Positions 1-11,330 of a DNA stretch of 64,000 bases are shown one piece after another (the first letter of the stretch is position 1; each line of letters starts with the position of its first letter). The position numbers and the translations under genes were made by a program. The notes under the pieces were generated by a model that was not told the DNA's origin, did not search any database, and was given only the letters and a program-made list of their open reading frames with translations. The DNA comes from Paraspadella gotoi (taxonomy: Eukaryota; Chaetognatha): assembly GCA_051294375.1 (NCBI GenBank), contig CM119266.1, positions 1,431,554 through 1,495,553 of the forward strand, written 5' to 3'.

Positions 1-1911
1 CCACTTGATCAATGCAATCATAGAAATTAAAGTTTACAAATTGTAGACAAATGTACGTAATGATTTTAATTATTCTAAATTCAATAAAGATTTAGATTAA
101 GACGAAGATAAAAAAATTATAAAGATTTAATTTGTGATTTTAAGAATTTATAATTCAATAAAATTCGAATAATGAATTTTCTAATTTATTTATTTTCAAT
201 TTATGTATTAAAGAAAACAGGTAATAATATAATGAGTTCTTAATATGAAAGCAGCACTACTGATGGAAAATCAAAAAGATAAGGCAGGGAAGTCGTAAAA
301 GCTGGTGAGCTTTTCCGTCAACTAACTTTGTATAGTTATATAGAAACGGTGACCTTCTTTGAAAAAAGAATTAAAGTTGTTGGGACAATTATTCGAATTA
401 TGATAACAACATCTAAGCACAGCTCTCAACGAATACAAGAATCCAGAAATCAATTCTTATTTTTTGGGGGAATTTTTTGCCATAAAAATTAAGCAATGAA
501 TAAAGAGTAAGATAAAATATCATAGCAAAAAAAAGAAACAATGCTCTGAAATAGATTTCATTTTTCTAATCAGTTTCTTGCCAATCACATTGCACGCGGT
601 AAGTAAGGGTAAAAATGAGAGGGAAAAATAGAAAAAGAAATGCTCGTTTAATTTTGCATAAGAATAAAATGCCAAAAAGTTTTTAATCGTGGGGTAATCT
701 TGTATAGGACCAAAGTAAATTCCGTCACGACCACACAAACCATTAGCAACCGTTTTAATATTAAACTGAACTCCTGGACCACGTACCAACCACCATATTA
801 CACCAGGAAAAAAAATACAAAACAAAATTGAAATTATCATTGCTACTTGAAAATTGTTTTTGCCAATCATTGAGAGTATCAACTTATGATAAAGTCGAGA
901 ACAGGATAAGAAAATTAAATAATAGAAAAAAATGTGACATATTCGAAATAATGATTTTTGAAGCTTCATCCTTTTGAATTTCTAATGGTAAGAAATGTAG
1001 CTGCACATTGAACAACAAAATAACTCCAATAAAGTAGAATGCTTCAAGTCTTAATATCCATTGTAAAAGTTTCCGCTTGTAAAACACCAAAATTGAATGA
1101 TAGATCATACTAAAAAAAACATCTATCACAATATTAGTGGAAGATATTTAGAATCGGGATAAAAAAAAGCTGAGTTACCAAGGAATAAATATAACAAAAC
1201 CACTACTATGTGACGACTTTTAAAATCTGTATTATTTATGCTTTTTAAGAAACTGACGGATTTTTGCATATGATTTGCCAAGTTCTTTGGCCTTTGAGAA
1301 AGCGATCTCATTGTTTTTAATGAATATTTTATGAACTTATCTGTCCTAATTCTCATTGCTGTAAATTCGATAAAGCATTCGATTTTAAAATTGTTATTCG
1401 CTATTCCCCAGGATGTATTAGGAAATGTGTATAAGAAAGGGTCGTGATCCTGAAACGTCCTGCTCGTTGCGACCACAAACATTGTATAAAAATGCTTATC
1501 ATCCAATGAAACCAAGAACATTTTTACTCCATATGTACTCAGACTTGAGCTTTTAACAAATCCACCATTTTTGACCAGAGAAATAAACAAGAGTTTCAAT
1601 TCGTTTCCCAAGTAAAAACTCGAAGAATGAGTGGACCAACAAATAAGAAAAACAAATAAGATAATTTAAGGCTATAAATGTAGATGAAGTAGAGAGTGAT
1701 AGAGAGACCAAAAGTTTCTTGAAGGACTCCCAACACCAGAAGGATGATTTTTGTGACCATGGAATGAGATTTTTGCAAAAAGCCCATTCTATTATTTACT
1801 GCGGCTTTGGTCAAACTAACCATAGACAAGACCAATGAGAAAATCGTCCAGTAAAAGTTTATTTCCCACTTACAGAAATAATACATATCTTCTTTAATTC
1901 TTTTGCATTGA
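1..1911. repeat. Direct duplicate of 5247-7161
   Basis: This whole stretch matches 5247-7161 in the same orientation almost base for base. The differences are scattered one- or two-base insertions and deletions, often in homopolymers. The match ends abruptly at the 25-N gap at 1912. The other copy continues past the equivalent point with more coding sequence. This looks like a redundant contig end placed by a scaffolder; a real recent tandem duplication is the alternative. Confidence 0.9.
240..1911 (-). pseudogene. Truncated, frameshifted copy of XK-related-like exon
   Basis: On the minus strand this carries the same protein as 7376-5487, but the reading frame is broken into at least three pieces near 1600, 1125 and 900 by small indels. 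The 5-prime part is missing because the copy stops at the gap. The other copy has a continuous frame, so the breaks are best read as consensus errors in a duplicate contig, not as decay of a gene. If the duplication is real, this would be a truncated pseudogene. Confidence 0.6.
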
Positions 1912-1936
1912 NNNNNNNNNNNNNNNNNNNNNNNNN
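1912..1936. other. Assembly gap, 25 N
   Basis: Run of 25 N. Gaps of exactly this length recur at 16535, 31326, 43492 and 57931, so the length is a placeholder. The duplicate of 5247-7161 ends on its left, and a CT-rich tract begins on its right. Confidence 0.98.
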
Positions 1937-2430
1937 TCTCTCTCTTTCTCTCTCTCTCTCCTCTTTCTCGTCCGTCTCTGTCTCGTAATTCCATCTCTCT
2001 GTCTCCATCGTAGCCATTTTCTTCGCCCCATCGAAGACGAAATCCATAAAATGAAAAAATTTTCACGGACATTTTTCACTCACTATTTTTAACACACATT
2101 TTTTTGAGGTTTCTCCTTTTTTTTCTTTTTTTTTCCTTTTAGTTTTTCTCGTTAACTTTTTTTCATTTCCTTTAGGTTTTCCCTTATATTTTCATTTCAT
2201 TTCTATTTACCTTTTTTTGTCATAATTAGTCATGATTATTATTAAAATAAAATATTGCAAAAAACTGATAAATATTTTCTGGTCTTTTCTCGCTTTTTTT
2301 TAAAACTCATTTATTATATCTAAATAAAATGACCAAAAATATTAAATAATTATCATATTTGTCGAAAATCGCAAGTCTCAACGAAGCCACCGTGATTTCT
2401 GTTTGTGAAAAACAAACAGACTCTCATGTC

Positions 2431-2432
<2 letters not shown>

Positions 2433-2510
<78 letters not shown>

Positions 2511-2530
2511 CTCTCTTCTCTCTCTCTCTC
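2433..2530. repeat. (CT)n microsatellite
   Basis: Interrupted CT dinucleotide tract with a few CTT and CGCT breaks. It translates to Ser-Leu or Arg-Glu repeats, which I do not take as coding. Confidence 0.95.
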
Positions 2531-2545
2531 CGAGATCCCAGGCGC

Positions 2546-3192
2546 CTTTTCCTCCCAATCTTTGCCCCGTCTTTATGATCTTCCCCGAGGGAAAAGCCGT
2601 TCCCCCGTGTGTTGTTCGCGGCCTTACCCATAACCCTTACCCTTCTTCCTCCCCCCTTTCCACCCCTAATCCGCTAACACTTACCCTTCTTCCTCCCCCC
2701 TTTCCACACCCTTATTCCGCTAACCACCCCATTTTTTAAAAGCACCCTTCATTCCTTCTCTATGGTTTTACCCTTTAGCCTCCGTCTCTGCCCCCCCTCT
2801 CATCTCCTATCGTCCTCTCGTTCTCTCCCGAAACTCCAGCTCCGTCTCTCTCCGCTCTCGTCCCCCTCCGCTCTCGACTCCCTCGCACTAAGTCCTTATC
2901 AACATCTCTTCTCTCGTCTCTTCGGCGAATCCCAGGCGAGCCTTTTCCTCCCAATCTTGCCCCCCGTCTTTATGATCTTCCCCGAGGGAAAAGCCGTTCC
3001 CCCGTTGTGTTTGTTCGCGGCCTTACCATCTAACCCTTACCCTTCTTCCTCCCCCCTTTCCACCCCTAATCCGCTAACACTTACCCTTCTTCCTCCCCCC
3101 TTTCCACACCCTTATCCTCCGCTAACCACCCCATTTTTTTAAAGACACCTTCATTCCTTCTCTATGGTTTTACCCTTTAGCCTCCGTCTCTC
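2546..3192. repeat. C/T-rich tandem duplication, unit about 400 bp
   Basis: The segment beginning CCTTTTCCTCCCAATCTT near 2553 and running to the CCTCCGTCTCT near 2790 recurs from about 2941 to 3192 with small changes. Inside each unit a block of about 44 bp (CTTACCCTTCTTCCTCCCCC followed by CTTTCCACC) is itself repeated. The strand is strongly pyrimidine-rich throughout. No coding signal is convincing. Confidence 0.8.
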
Positions 3193-3301
3193 ATTTTTTC
3201 TGCCTCAACCTTCGCTCGTAGTTTTTCTAAATGGCAGCCTCCCCCCCGCGATCCCTCCCTGCTGTTTTTTCACCCCCTACTCAAAGAAAGTCTTTGGTGT
3301 G

Positions 3302-3316
3302 AGAGAGAGAGAGGGA

Positions 3317-3369
<53 letters not shown>
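3302..3369. repeat. (GA)n microsatellite
   Basis: GA dinucleotide tract with short GAAGA and GGA interruptions. The 3370-4210 stretch that follows is AT-rich, with pyrimidine runs near 3745-3790, and holds no gene I can support. Confidence 0.95.
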
Positions 3370-3371
<2 letters not shown>

Positions 3372-4210
3372 TAAAAATATTACGATTATTACTTTCATCA
3401 TTACTTTCATCATTACTTTCATCATATATCGGCCGTTTTGCCCCTTTTCAAATTAACTAATTTTTTCATCTATTTTACTTATAAATTTTGTCAAATTTTG
3501 TTCAGATTAATCATGTTTTAGAATTAGATTCGACCTACCATTTTCATATTGGATAAAATTTTTATTTTTTACTTGATTTTTACTTGATTACGAATTTCCG
3601 CGCGCTTATTAAAAAAAAAAGGATTAATAAAAATATAATTTGAGAAGGTTAACTATTTATTATTCCCTTCATTTTTCTTCCATTGTTCCATTGTTTTTAC
3701 TCTCCCCTTCATTTCTTATGTTCACCTCACCCTTTCCAACTCCTTTCCCCCTTTCCTCTTCCTCTTCCTCCTCCTCCTCCTCCTCCTGCTCCCTTCCCTC
3801 CTTCTTTTTCCCGAAACCAAAAACTTAATGGCGACAGTATTTTTTTCCCTTTTTTTTTTTCCTATTCTTAGTTTTTTTCCGAGGTTTTACAACGGAATAC
3901 GAAAGAGAGAAGATAAGGGAAAGGCGTCCCTCCATTCATGTCTTTAAAGCTTTTTTTTATGTGTGTGCGCGTGGGTTTGTGCGAGACTTGTATAAAAAGC
4001 GATAAACAATATTCGTGGGACACGAAAAACAGCGGTAAACAACTGAACACTGGGTTTAAAGCTCCTCGTCTTTGGTAAACGTTTGATGGTGACAAGAAAA
4101 ATCAGTTGAGATTCTCAGATTCCGCCTTGTTTGCATTGAAGGTTAAATAAATATTGAAACGCCTAAAACATATGATTGAGCAAAATAATGTTTTTTTAAA
4201 GTTTAAAAGG

Positions 4211-4262
4211 ATGATGCAAGACGGGAATAGAACCCGAGACCAGTCAGCCACTTACCTCATCC
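4211..4262 (-). repeat. Possible tRNA-derived SINE fragment
   Basis: On the minus strand there is TGGCTGACTGG, like an A box, then GGGTTCTATTCCCG. The latter can form a T-arm-like stem of CGGG/CCCG around a seven-base TTCTATT loop. The A-to-B spacing is far too short for a functional tRNA. It is best taken as a decayed tRNA-derived repeat, if it is real at all. Confidence 0.3.
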
Positions 4263-4574
4263 TCAAGGAAGAGTCTCCAGAGAATCTATCAACGATTTGG
4301 TTGGGATCAATGTTGAGCTTCGCTGCCTCACGATTTTTTGAATTCCGTCTTCAGACGATTTTCGCTCTGAGCCTTTTTCTTTTCTTTTATTTTTCTCATT
4401 TTTTCTTTCTCCTTTCTTTATTTATTTATCGAAGTTTTCTCTAGTCTTTTAGTTGTTTTTTTCATATATTTTTTCTAATATAGCGAGGCGGTATATTCAC
4501 ACAGCTTCACATATACTAGGGCTAGCCGACCAAATTCAAATTTTAATGGGAACAGCATTAAAGAAATCCATTGT

Positions 4575-4745
4575 CAGTGCTAAAATGTTTTTTTTTTTTT
4601 CAAAAATGTTCCGAACCATGAGTAATTCGCTAATTTTAATTATTATATTGCGATAATTTTGTTTGAATATTCAAAAAATCATCGTTAGACGATGATGATT
4701 TTTAGGGTTTTTATCAATTTTGACTAAAAATATATTTAGGAATGC
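4575..4745 (+). repeat. Dispersed repeat, inverted relative to window end
   Basis: The piece around 4590-4640 (TCAAAAATGTTCCGAACCAT and the following GAGTAATTCGCT) is the reverse complement of 63945-63990. The following GATGATGATTTTTAGGGTTT region also resembles the reverse complement of 63765-63835. Two diverged copies in opposite orientation imply an interspersed AT-rich repeat or MITE-like element. Confidence 0.65.
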
Positions 4746-5246
4746 TGCAGACGAGGCACTTAGAGCCTTATCCACAAAACGATGCAGTTCTATATATTTG
4801 GCATAATCGTTTTCTCCATGATGAAAATATATCTTAAGTTAAGATATATTTTACGTCTTAACGTTTGAAATATTTCTTATTTTTGATGCGTAAAATAAAA
4901 AAATACATATTATACTTTTACTAAATAGGTACATAGTAAACGAAAAAGTAAGAAAAAAATATCTGTGAAAATTAAAGTAGATATTTAGTCGAAAAAAGAT
5001 TTTCTTCCAGTGTACTACTTTAATCAAATGCGATAATCCGTTGATATAATAACAAAAGCTTTCTTTATGATTCACCAGATGAGCATTGGTTTAAAAATAT
5101 TTTTTATTACAAAGGTGAATCTATAAATTTACTTTCATATGTCTCTTTGCATGCTTCTTAAATGTACTTCCAACTTCTTAAAAAATACACTTTTTACAAT
5201 AAATCTTTTATCAAGAGTTTATGAAATTGGTACAATCTCTAGTTTC

Positions 5247-7161
5247 CCACTTGATCAATGCAATCATAAGAAATTAAAGTTTACATAATTGTAGACAAAT
5301 GTACGTAATGATTTTAATTATTCTAAATTCAATAAAGATTTAGATTAAGACGAAGATAAAAAAGATTAATAAAGATTAATTTGTGATTTTAAGAATTTAT
5401 AATTCAATAAAATTCGATAATGAATTTTCTAATTTATTTATTTTCAATTTATGTATTAAAGAAAACAGGTAATAATATAATGAGTCTTAATATGAAAGCA
5501 GCACTACTGATGGAAAAATCAAAAAGATAAGGCAGGGAAAGTCGTAAAAGCTGGTGAGCTTTTCGTCAACTAACTTTGTATAGTTATATAGAAACGGTGA
5601 CCTTCTTTGAAAAAAAGAATTAAAGTTGTTGGGACAATTATTCGAATTATGATAACAACATCTAAGCACAGCTCTCAACGAATACAAGAATCCAGAAATC
5701 AATTCTTTATTTTTTGGGGGGAATTTTTTGCCATAAAAATTAAGCAATGAATAAAGAGTAAGATAAAATATCATAGCAAAAAAAAGAAACAATGCTCTGA
5801 AATAGATTTCATTTTTTCTAATCAGTTTCTTGCCAATCACATTGCACGCGGTAAGTAAGGGTAAAAATGAGAGGGAAAAATAGAAAAAGAAATGCTCGTT
5901 TAATTTTGCATAAGAATAAAATGCCAAAAAGTTTTTAATCGTGGGGTAATCTTGTATAGGACCAAAGTAAATTCCGTCACGACCACACAAACCATTAGCA
6001 ACCGTTTTAATATTAAACTGAACTCCTGGACCACGTACCAACCACCATATTACACCAGGAAAAAAAATACAAAACAAAATTGAAATTATCATTGCTACTT
6101 GAAAATTGTTTTTGCCAATCATTGAGAGTATCAACTTATGATAAAGTCGAGAACAGGATAAGAAAATTAATAATAGAAAAAAATGTGACATATTCGAAAT
6201 AATGATTTTTGAAGCTTCATCCTTTTGAATTTCTAATGGTAAGAAATGTAGCTGCACATTGAACAACAAAATAACTCCAATAAAGTAGAATGCTTCAAGT
6301 CTTAATATCCATTGTAAAAGTTTCCGCTTGTAAAACACCAAAATTGAATGATAGATCATACTAAAAAAAACATCTATCAACAATATTAGTGGAAGATATT
6401 TAGAATCGGGATAAAAAAAAGCTGAGTTACCAAGGAATAAATATAACAAAACCACTACTATGTGACGACTTTTAAAATCTGTATTATTTATGCTTTTTAA
6501 GAAACTGACGGATTTTTGCATATGATTTGCCAAGTTCTTTGGCCTTTGAGAAAGCGATCTCATTGTTTTTAATGAATATTTTATGAACTTATCTGTCCTA
6601 ATTCTCATTGCTGTAAATTCGATAAAGCATTCGATTTTAAAATTGTTATTCGCTATTCCCCAGGATGTATTAGGAAATGTGTATAAGAAAGGGTCGTGAT
6701 CCTGAAACGTCCTGCTCGTTGCGACCACAAACATTGTATAAAAATGCTTTATCATCCAATGAAACCAAGAACATTTTACTCCATATGTACTCAGACTTGA
6801 GCTTTTAACAAATCCACCATTTTTGACCAGAGAAATAAACAAGAGTTTCAATTCGTTCCAAGTAAAAACTCGAAGAATGAGTGGACCAACAAATAAGAAA
6901 AACAAATAAGATAATTTAAGGCTATAAATGTAGATGAAGTAGAGAGTGATAGAGAGACCAAAAGTTTCTTGAAGGACTCCCACACCAAGAAGGATGATTT
7001 TTGTGACCATGGAATGAGATTTTTGCAAAAAGCCCATTCTATTATTTACTGCGGCTTTGGTCAAACTAACCATAGACAAGACCAATGAGAAAATCGTCCA
7101 GTAAAAGTTTATTTCCCACTTACAGAAATAATACATATCTTCTTTAATTCTTTTGCATTGA
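5247..7161. repeat. Second copy of the 1-1911 duplication
   Basis: Matches 1-1911 directly. This copy is the more complete one, because the coding frame is uninterrupted and continues upstream on the minus strand beyond 7161. Confidence 0.9.
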
Positions 7162-7376
7162 CATAGATGCGTTGTGTTAACTAGAGTTCCATTATCAAGC
7201 TCTTTGAATAAAGAACCGTTTATCTTCGGTTTTTCTTGAATAAAATCTATTAGATTTGGAACACATTGCCTACTGTCAAAGACCAAGGAGTAAACAACGA
7301 CGCTAGTTTGAATCAGCATTTGGACGTACGATTCAAAGATAACATGGATTATGTCAATGGCATATAGAAGATTGCT
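5487..7376 (-). CDS. XK-related-like multipass membrane protein, large 3-prime exon
   Basis: A continuous minus-strand frame of over 600 codons ends at a stop at 5489-5487. It codes for many hydrophobic segments separated by short basic loops. Upstream of the first Met (7319) the frame stays open to an AG at about 7377 and includes FESYVQMLIQTSVVVY. This resembles the FE-x-F-x-E-x-PQL-x-LQLY signature of the XK-related family. About 70 residues later SLVLSMVSLTKAAV resembles the family's SLLSLAWALVSY segment. Known members include caspase-activated phospholipid scramblases (CED-8, XKR8) and the XK transport-complex protein. Oddities are an inserted loop of about 50 residues with several N-x-S/T sites and a long C-terminal membrane region unlike vertebrate XKRs. 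A different arthropod membrane family is possible. The exon at 9091-8766 probably precedes it. Confidence 0.5.
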   Translation of the reverse strand, partial: SNLLYAIDIIHVIFESYVQMLIQTSVVVYSLVFDSRQCVPNLIDFIQEKPKINGSLFKELDNGTLVNTTHLCQCKRIKEDMYYFCKWEINFYWTIFSLVLSMVSLTKAAVNNRMGFLQKSHSMVTKIILLGVGVLQETFGLSITLYFIYIYSLKLSYLFFLFVGPLILRVFTWNELKLLFISLVKNGGFVKSSSLSTYGVKCSWFHWMIKHFYTMFVVATSRTFQDHDPFLYTFPNTSWGIANNNFKIECFIEFTAMRIRTDKFIKYSLKTMRSLSQRPKNLANHMQKSVSFLKSINNTDFKSRHIVVVLLYLFLGNSAFFYPDSKYLPLILLIDVFFSMIYHSILVFYKRKLLQWILRLEAFYFIGVILLFNVQLHFLPLEIQKDEASKIIISNMSHFFLLLIFLSCSRLYHKLILSMIGKNNFQVAMIISILFCIFFPGVIWWLVRGPGVQFNIKTVANGLCGRDGIYFGPIQDYPTIKNFLAFYSYAKLNEHFFFYFSLSFLPLLTACNVIGKKLIRKNEIYFRALFLFFAMIFYLTLYSLLNFYGKKFPPKNKELISGFLYSLRAVLRCCYHNSNNCPNNFNSFFQRRSPFLYNYTKLVDEKLTSFYDFPCLIFLIFPSVVLLSY

Positions 7377-7628
7377 CTTTCATCATAAGGGATACATATC
7401 TCTTTTCATAAGCCCATTTAATAATTTAATTCTATTGAGTACAATACTGTACTACACAATATTACAAAGCATTATTTTTTTTTAAATTTAAATATGAAAA
7501 TAAAGAAATTATGAATTACTTATTATGAATTACTAACTTGGTTGACTTCTCGTCGGACCTCGCAACAAGTTCGCCCCGCCTACAATCATGACTAATTGAC
7601 TCCTCAATAGTACCTCCCCTGCGAGAAG

Positions 7629-7829
7629 CGTGAGGACGGCCATAAAACATCTTGGGGTTCTGGAAAACCCTAAAGTCGGGTTCCAAGCCAGGGATCCACT
7701 CCATTGCTGTCGAGCGGACACAGTAATCTTCAGCCAACTGTCCTTTCTCCAGCAGTGGAACAGGTCCTGGGTTTGGAACCACGCTAGGTTTTCAAGGACC
7801 CCAAGGCGGTTCACGACCGTCCTCGTGCT
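7629..7829. repeat. Foldback element with imperfect inverted arms of about 80 bp
   Basis: The arm at 7629-7709 is an imperfect inverted repeat of 7751-7829. Both contain a GGACGG start, a CTTGGGGT core, GGTTCCAA and an end at CTGCTG or TTGCTG. The spacer of about 40 bp includes GTAATCTTCAGCC. The arms are more GC-rich than the surroundings. This is consistent with a foldback or MITE-type element or with head-to-head SINE bodies. Reading frames through it are fortuitous. Confidence 0.7.
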
Positions 7830-7905
7830 TCCCGTAGATCGATCCTGGGGATCGAACATGAGCTGATAGTTTTACTCAATGAGCCACCGGGTGACGACTG
7901 AAGAT
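7830..7905 (-). repeat. tRNA-like SINE head
   Basis: On the minus strand the order is GGTGGCTCATTGAGT (A-box-like), then GTTCGATCCCCAGGATCG (B-box-like). It sits directly outside the foldback arm, so arm plus tRNA-like head may together be one SINE. The A-to-B spacing is shorter than in a real tRNA, so no tRNA gene is called. Confidence 0.45.
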
Positions 7906-8765
7906 GCACAAGCTTATAGGCAGGGTGAATTCGTCGCGATGCCCAACTACAAACTACAATAAAAAAGCTCATACAAAATTGCACCGCTTTTTATGTCTAA
8001 GGTCTAAGTAAACATGGATCCCTTCCTTGAGCACGCGAGAAGTAATTTTTCCGGAGACTTGAGAATGGGTCGCAAAACAAAGAACGTAAATAAACCGAAA
8101 CAAACAAAACTTGGATTTATATGTATGTTTAATTGTATATAAAACTATATAGCTCAGTAGGGTGATTCAAAAATTTGAAAATGAGAAATTTTTCATTGGA
8201 GATTCTTGGCATAAAGAGAGGTTCTTGAAATCTCAAGACGGAAGGTGACACTCAAACCCGGCAACAGTTTCATTTTTATATTGAGCTTGATCAGAATAGT
8301 TGGTGTGTCTTCGTCTGCCCCACAGATGTTCCGGACAAATGACAAGTGACAATAAAATTGAACGTGCAAGTTGAGTTCATGATTGAGAATAACAAGAACC
8401 TCAAGCTCATGGAGTTTCTAATATAGACCCATTTACGATGATCACGTGACTACATAAGCATGAAACACATGCACAACAAGCATCTTATGGTAGATCAAAC
8501 CAAACCACATATTCATCAAAATGATTCATTACCTGAATTAGGACCATTAAAAACGTAAGTGAGATAGACGGAAGGATGACAAATAGACTGACAAACCGAC
8601 AAATAGATCAACCACAAGACTGTACATGACAGTACAAGTATATAATAAAATAATAATATAGCTTAATAAAATTTAAAATTTGGGCTTTGACTCAGAGAGA
8701 CTGAGCCGACTTCTCGCGACCTCTTGATAGCAAAACTGACTCAGCTACTTTATGGTTTTTGTTAT
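7906..8765. other. AT-rich stretch, no gene recognised
   Basis: Presumed intron between the two XK-like exons. It contains short degenerate GACAGAC/GACAAAC-type runs near 8570-8615, and no frame that looks coding. Confidence 0.5.
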
Positions 8766-9091
8766 TCAAGCCTTTATTTTGCGACCGTTCTCCAGTTGCT
8801 GATCGACCAACACAACCAAAGCTCCTAATCCCAGCAAATGAAAAATGATTGTTACAAACTGTCGTCCTTTGGATTTCCACAGAGTCGGAAAACTGTTTCT
8901 ATTGTTTGATATGACAAACAAACTATAGGTAGATGAGACGCAGCTGTGAAGAACAAGAGATGATAAAAACGCCCACCCAAAAAAATGGTTTTTAAGATTA
9001 AAATGAGTCACTAGTGTTTTTAAATCTGTCCCAAAATCCAACAAATGAAGAAAATTGGATATCACCGCTATCAGCACTGGCTTTCCCCAAT
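8766..9091 (-). CDS. XK-related-like protein, upstream exon
   Basis: On the minus strand a TTTCCATTTCAG acceptor is followed at 9091 by an open frame of about 108 codons. Near its start is LLDFGTDL, which matches the conserved first transmembrane signature of XK-related proteins (typically a VDxGTD-type motif). A second hydrophobic segment follows, then FHLLGLGALVVL, comparable to the family's FLQLGP segment. The order of these three motifs, followed by FESYVQM in the next exon at 7376, is what makes the family call. The 3-prime limit is unclear: a stop occurs near 8766, and a weak GT lies near 8785. The true exon may end there or a one-base error may hide a longer frame. The first coding exon with the start codon was not found. 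Confidence 0.5.
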
Positions 9092-10013
9092 CTGAAATGG
9101 AAAATTTGTTTCTTTAATCATTACATTGGAATCTAGGCATTCGATAGGTACAATTGCTATGGACGCAAACTATTGGCAACCTTGCTCCAAAAGTTTTGCT
9201 TAACTTTAAAGAAAAAGAGTTACCTAAGAGGTGCTTGAAAAGTGAAGGCATGGTCGCAGAAAAAGATAACCTGGAATTCTTATCAAAGGAAAGGGAAAAT
9301 TACAAAACCTCTTCAAATGAAAAGAATAATAGTGTAGTTTACATAATTATGAATACAAATTAAAGATCCTTTTTTATATAATTTTATCATAAAAAATTTT
9401 AAAAAAACATTCATTCATTTATTAAGCATGAATGAATCTAACAGCCCAGTACATTTTATTTGAATAGAATTTATACATTCTTTTTTTAACTTATATGAAA
9501 GAGTTTGGTTTACTCAGACTTCAGTCTTCAGTACTAAAATTGACGAATATATTTTTCTATTAATTCTTATATTCATTAATTTGACACGTCATTCTCATTT
9601 ATCTTATGAAGATCGTCTTCCTTCATTCCTATGCAATTAAATTGAAAGCTCCACATAATAACCGTTCCTCGCTCTCTCGATGCCGAGACCAACCGGAGGT
9701 AAGTGCCTTCGATCTTTATTGAGAGCAGTAATCAACATTGATCATATTTAACTCATAGTCGATGAAGAGGTTATTGATGAGGTAGCGGTTTGCAAGATGA
9801 ATGACAAGATCATTCTGTAGACCGCCAAGTAGACCATTGCCACAGTCGCCATAACACTAGCCGAAGCTAATGACAACATCAATAAAAGCATTATTTAATC
9901 GAGTCTCGAAGTACATGCAGTCCAACTTAGAACATTACTAAGACGCCGCCGCTGCCGCCGCAGCCGCCGCCGACGCCGCAGCCAACGACGACGAATGAAG
10001 GCCTTAATTGGAA
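9092..10013. other. Non-coding stretch
   Basis: AT-rich up to about 9650, then more mixed, with a CCGCCG-rich patch at 9945-9980. I see no supported gene. The first exon or promoter of the XK-like gene may lie here, but no signal identifies it. Confidence 0.4.
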
Positions 10014-10336
10014 AGGATATACTTGAGGAGCCTCTCGTATACATATCCTTGAGGAGCTCTCCGCTATACATATCTTGAGGAGCCTCTCGCCTATACATAT
10101 CTTGAGGAGCCTCTCGCCTATAAATATCTTGAGGAGCCTCTCGCTATACATATCTTGAGGAGCCTCTCGCTATACATATCTTGAGGAGCCTCTCGCTATA
10201 AATATCTTGAGGAGCTCTCGCTATAAATATCTGAGGAGCCTCTCGCTATACATATCTTGAGGAGCCTCTCGCTATACATATCTTGAGGAGCCTCTCGCTA
10301 TAAATATCTTGAGGAGCCTCTCGCTATACATATCTG
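10014..10336. repeat. 26-bp minisatellite, about 12 copies
   Basis: Tandem units of 26 bp, core TATCTTGAGGAGCCTCTCGC followed by TATACA or TATAAA. Each unit contains a small imperfect palindrome, GAGG-AG-CCTC. Because 26 is not a multiple of three, frames through it shift in every unit and are not taken as coding. A few units carry one-base losses. Confidence 0.92.
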
Positions 10337-10536
10337 GCAGAACGCCACCGCGGGCGGCGCCACCTTGCACCTGAGAGGGGCGTCGCGAGCGCAACCGCTG
10401 CCTCCGCCGCCACCTTCCCCAGCACCGATCTATGTCGTTGTTATCGTCTCCATTATCGTCATCATTGTTATCATTTTCGTCGATGTCATTAACCATTTAA
10501 CATTGTAATGATAACGTCGTTCTCCCTTTCACTGTA

Positions 10537-10620
<84 letters not shown>
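10537..10620. repeat. (GTC)28 trinucleotide array
   Basis: Perfect GTC repeat over 84 bases ending at GTCGACC. The opposite strand reads GAC (Asp), but no exon signals flank it. Confidence 0.97.
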
Positions 10621-10622
<2 letters not shown>

Positions 10623-11073
10623 CCACGATATCTATGACGGTTACGGCCGATTAATCCTAAATTATTATTTTTTATTATTTATCGTTTCGAAGAGGAAATA
10701 ACATTTGCAGTGTTGTTGAATGTTGAATTAATTTTAAAATGGAATTTGACTTTACTTTTGAATCCATCCAGATCCGGGAACGAAGCATTTTTTTTTTTTA
10801 TTAACACAATTTAATACAAAAATTGAATACAAAAACAGTAACAGTCACGGTAATGGTAATGGTTCCTTCCTTTTTCTATAATAACTATGTCTTTTAGTTA
10901 AAAATTCTTCTTCGTCCTCATTGTCCTCAATGTCCTAATTATCTTCATTTACTACTAAATTGAAATTTCTAATTTAAGAAATAACGAACGAACGACTAAA
11001 AGACTATTTTTTGCCTTCGAATCACCGTCCACCTCTTCGTCTCTCCGTCTTCAGCTTACTACCTTCTTCTCCA

Positions 11074-11183
<110 letters not shown>

Positions 11184-11261
11184 CCGAAATCGTCGTCGTC
11201 ATTCATTTCGATAAAAGCCTCATTTTGCAGAAAAGTGGTGATCTATATTTCAGTTGCCATT

Positions 11262-11330
11262 CTCATCATTATCATCATCATCGTCATTATCATCATCGTC
11301 GTCGTCGTCGTCGTCGTTGTCGTCCTTTCT
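11262..11330. repeat. ATC/GTC trinucleotide array
   Basis: CATCATTATCATCATC merging into GTCGTCGTC. Its inverted copy lies at about 36045-36115. Confidence 0.9.

Noticed and set aside
2359-2739. Ser-Leu-rich plus-strand frame and Arg-Glu minus-strand frame
   Set aside because: Produced entirely by the CT tract and pyrimidine-rich tandem repeat; no splice sites or composition of real coding sequence.
3868-4095. 75-codon minus-strand frame
   Set aside because: No start context, no splice signals and unremarkable composition in AT-rich DNA; not duplicated elsewhere for comparison.
7516-7866. Open frames through the foldback element
   Set aside because: Open on both strands because the element is an inverted repeat; codon pattern not coding-like.
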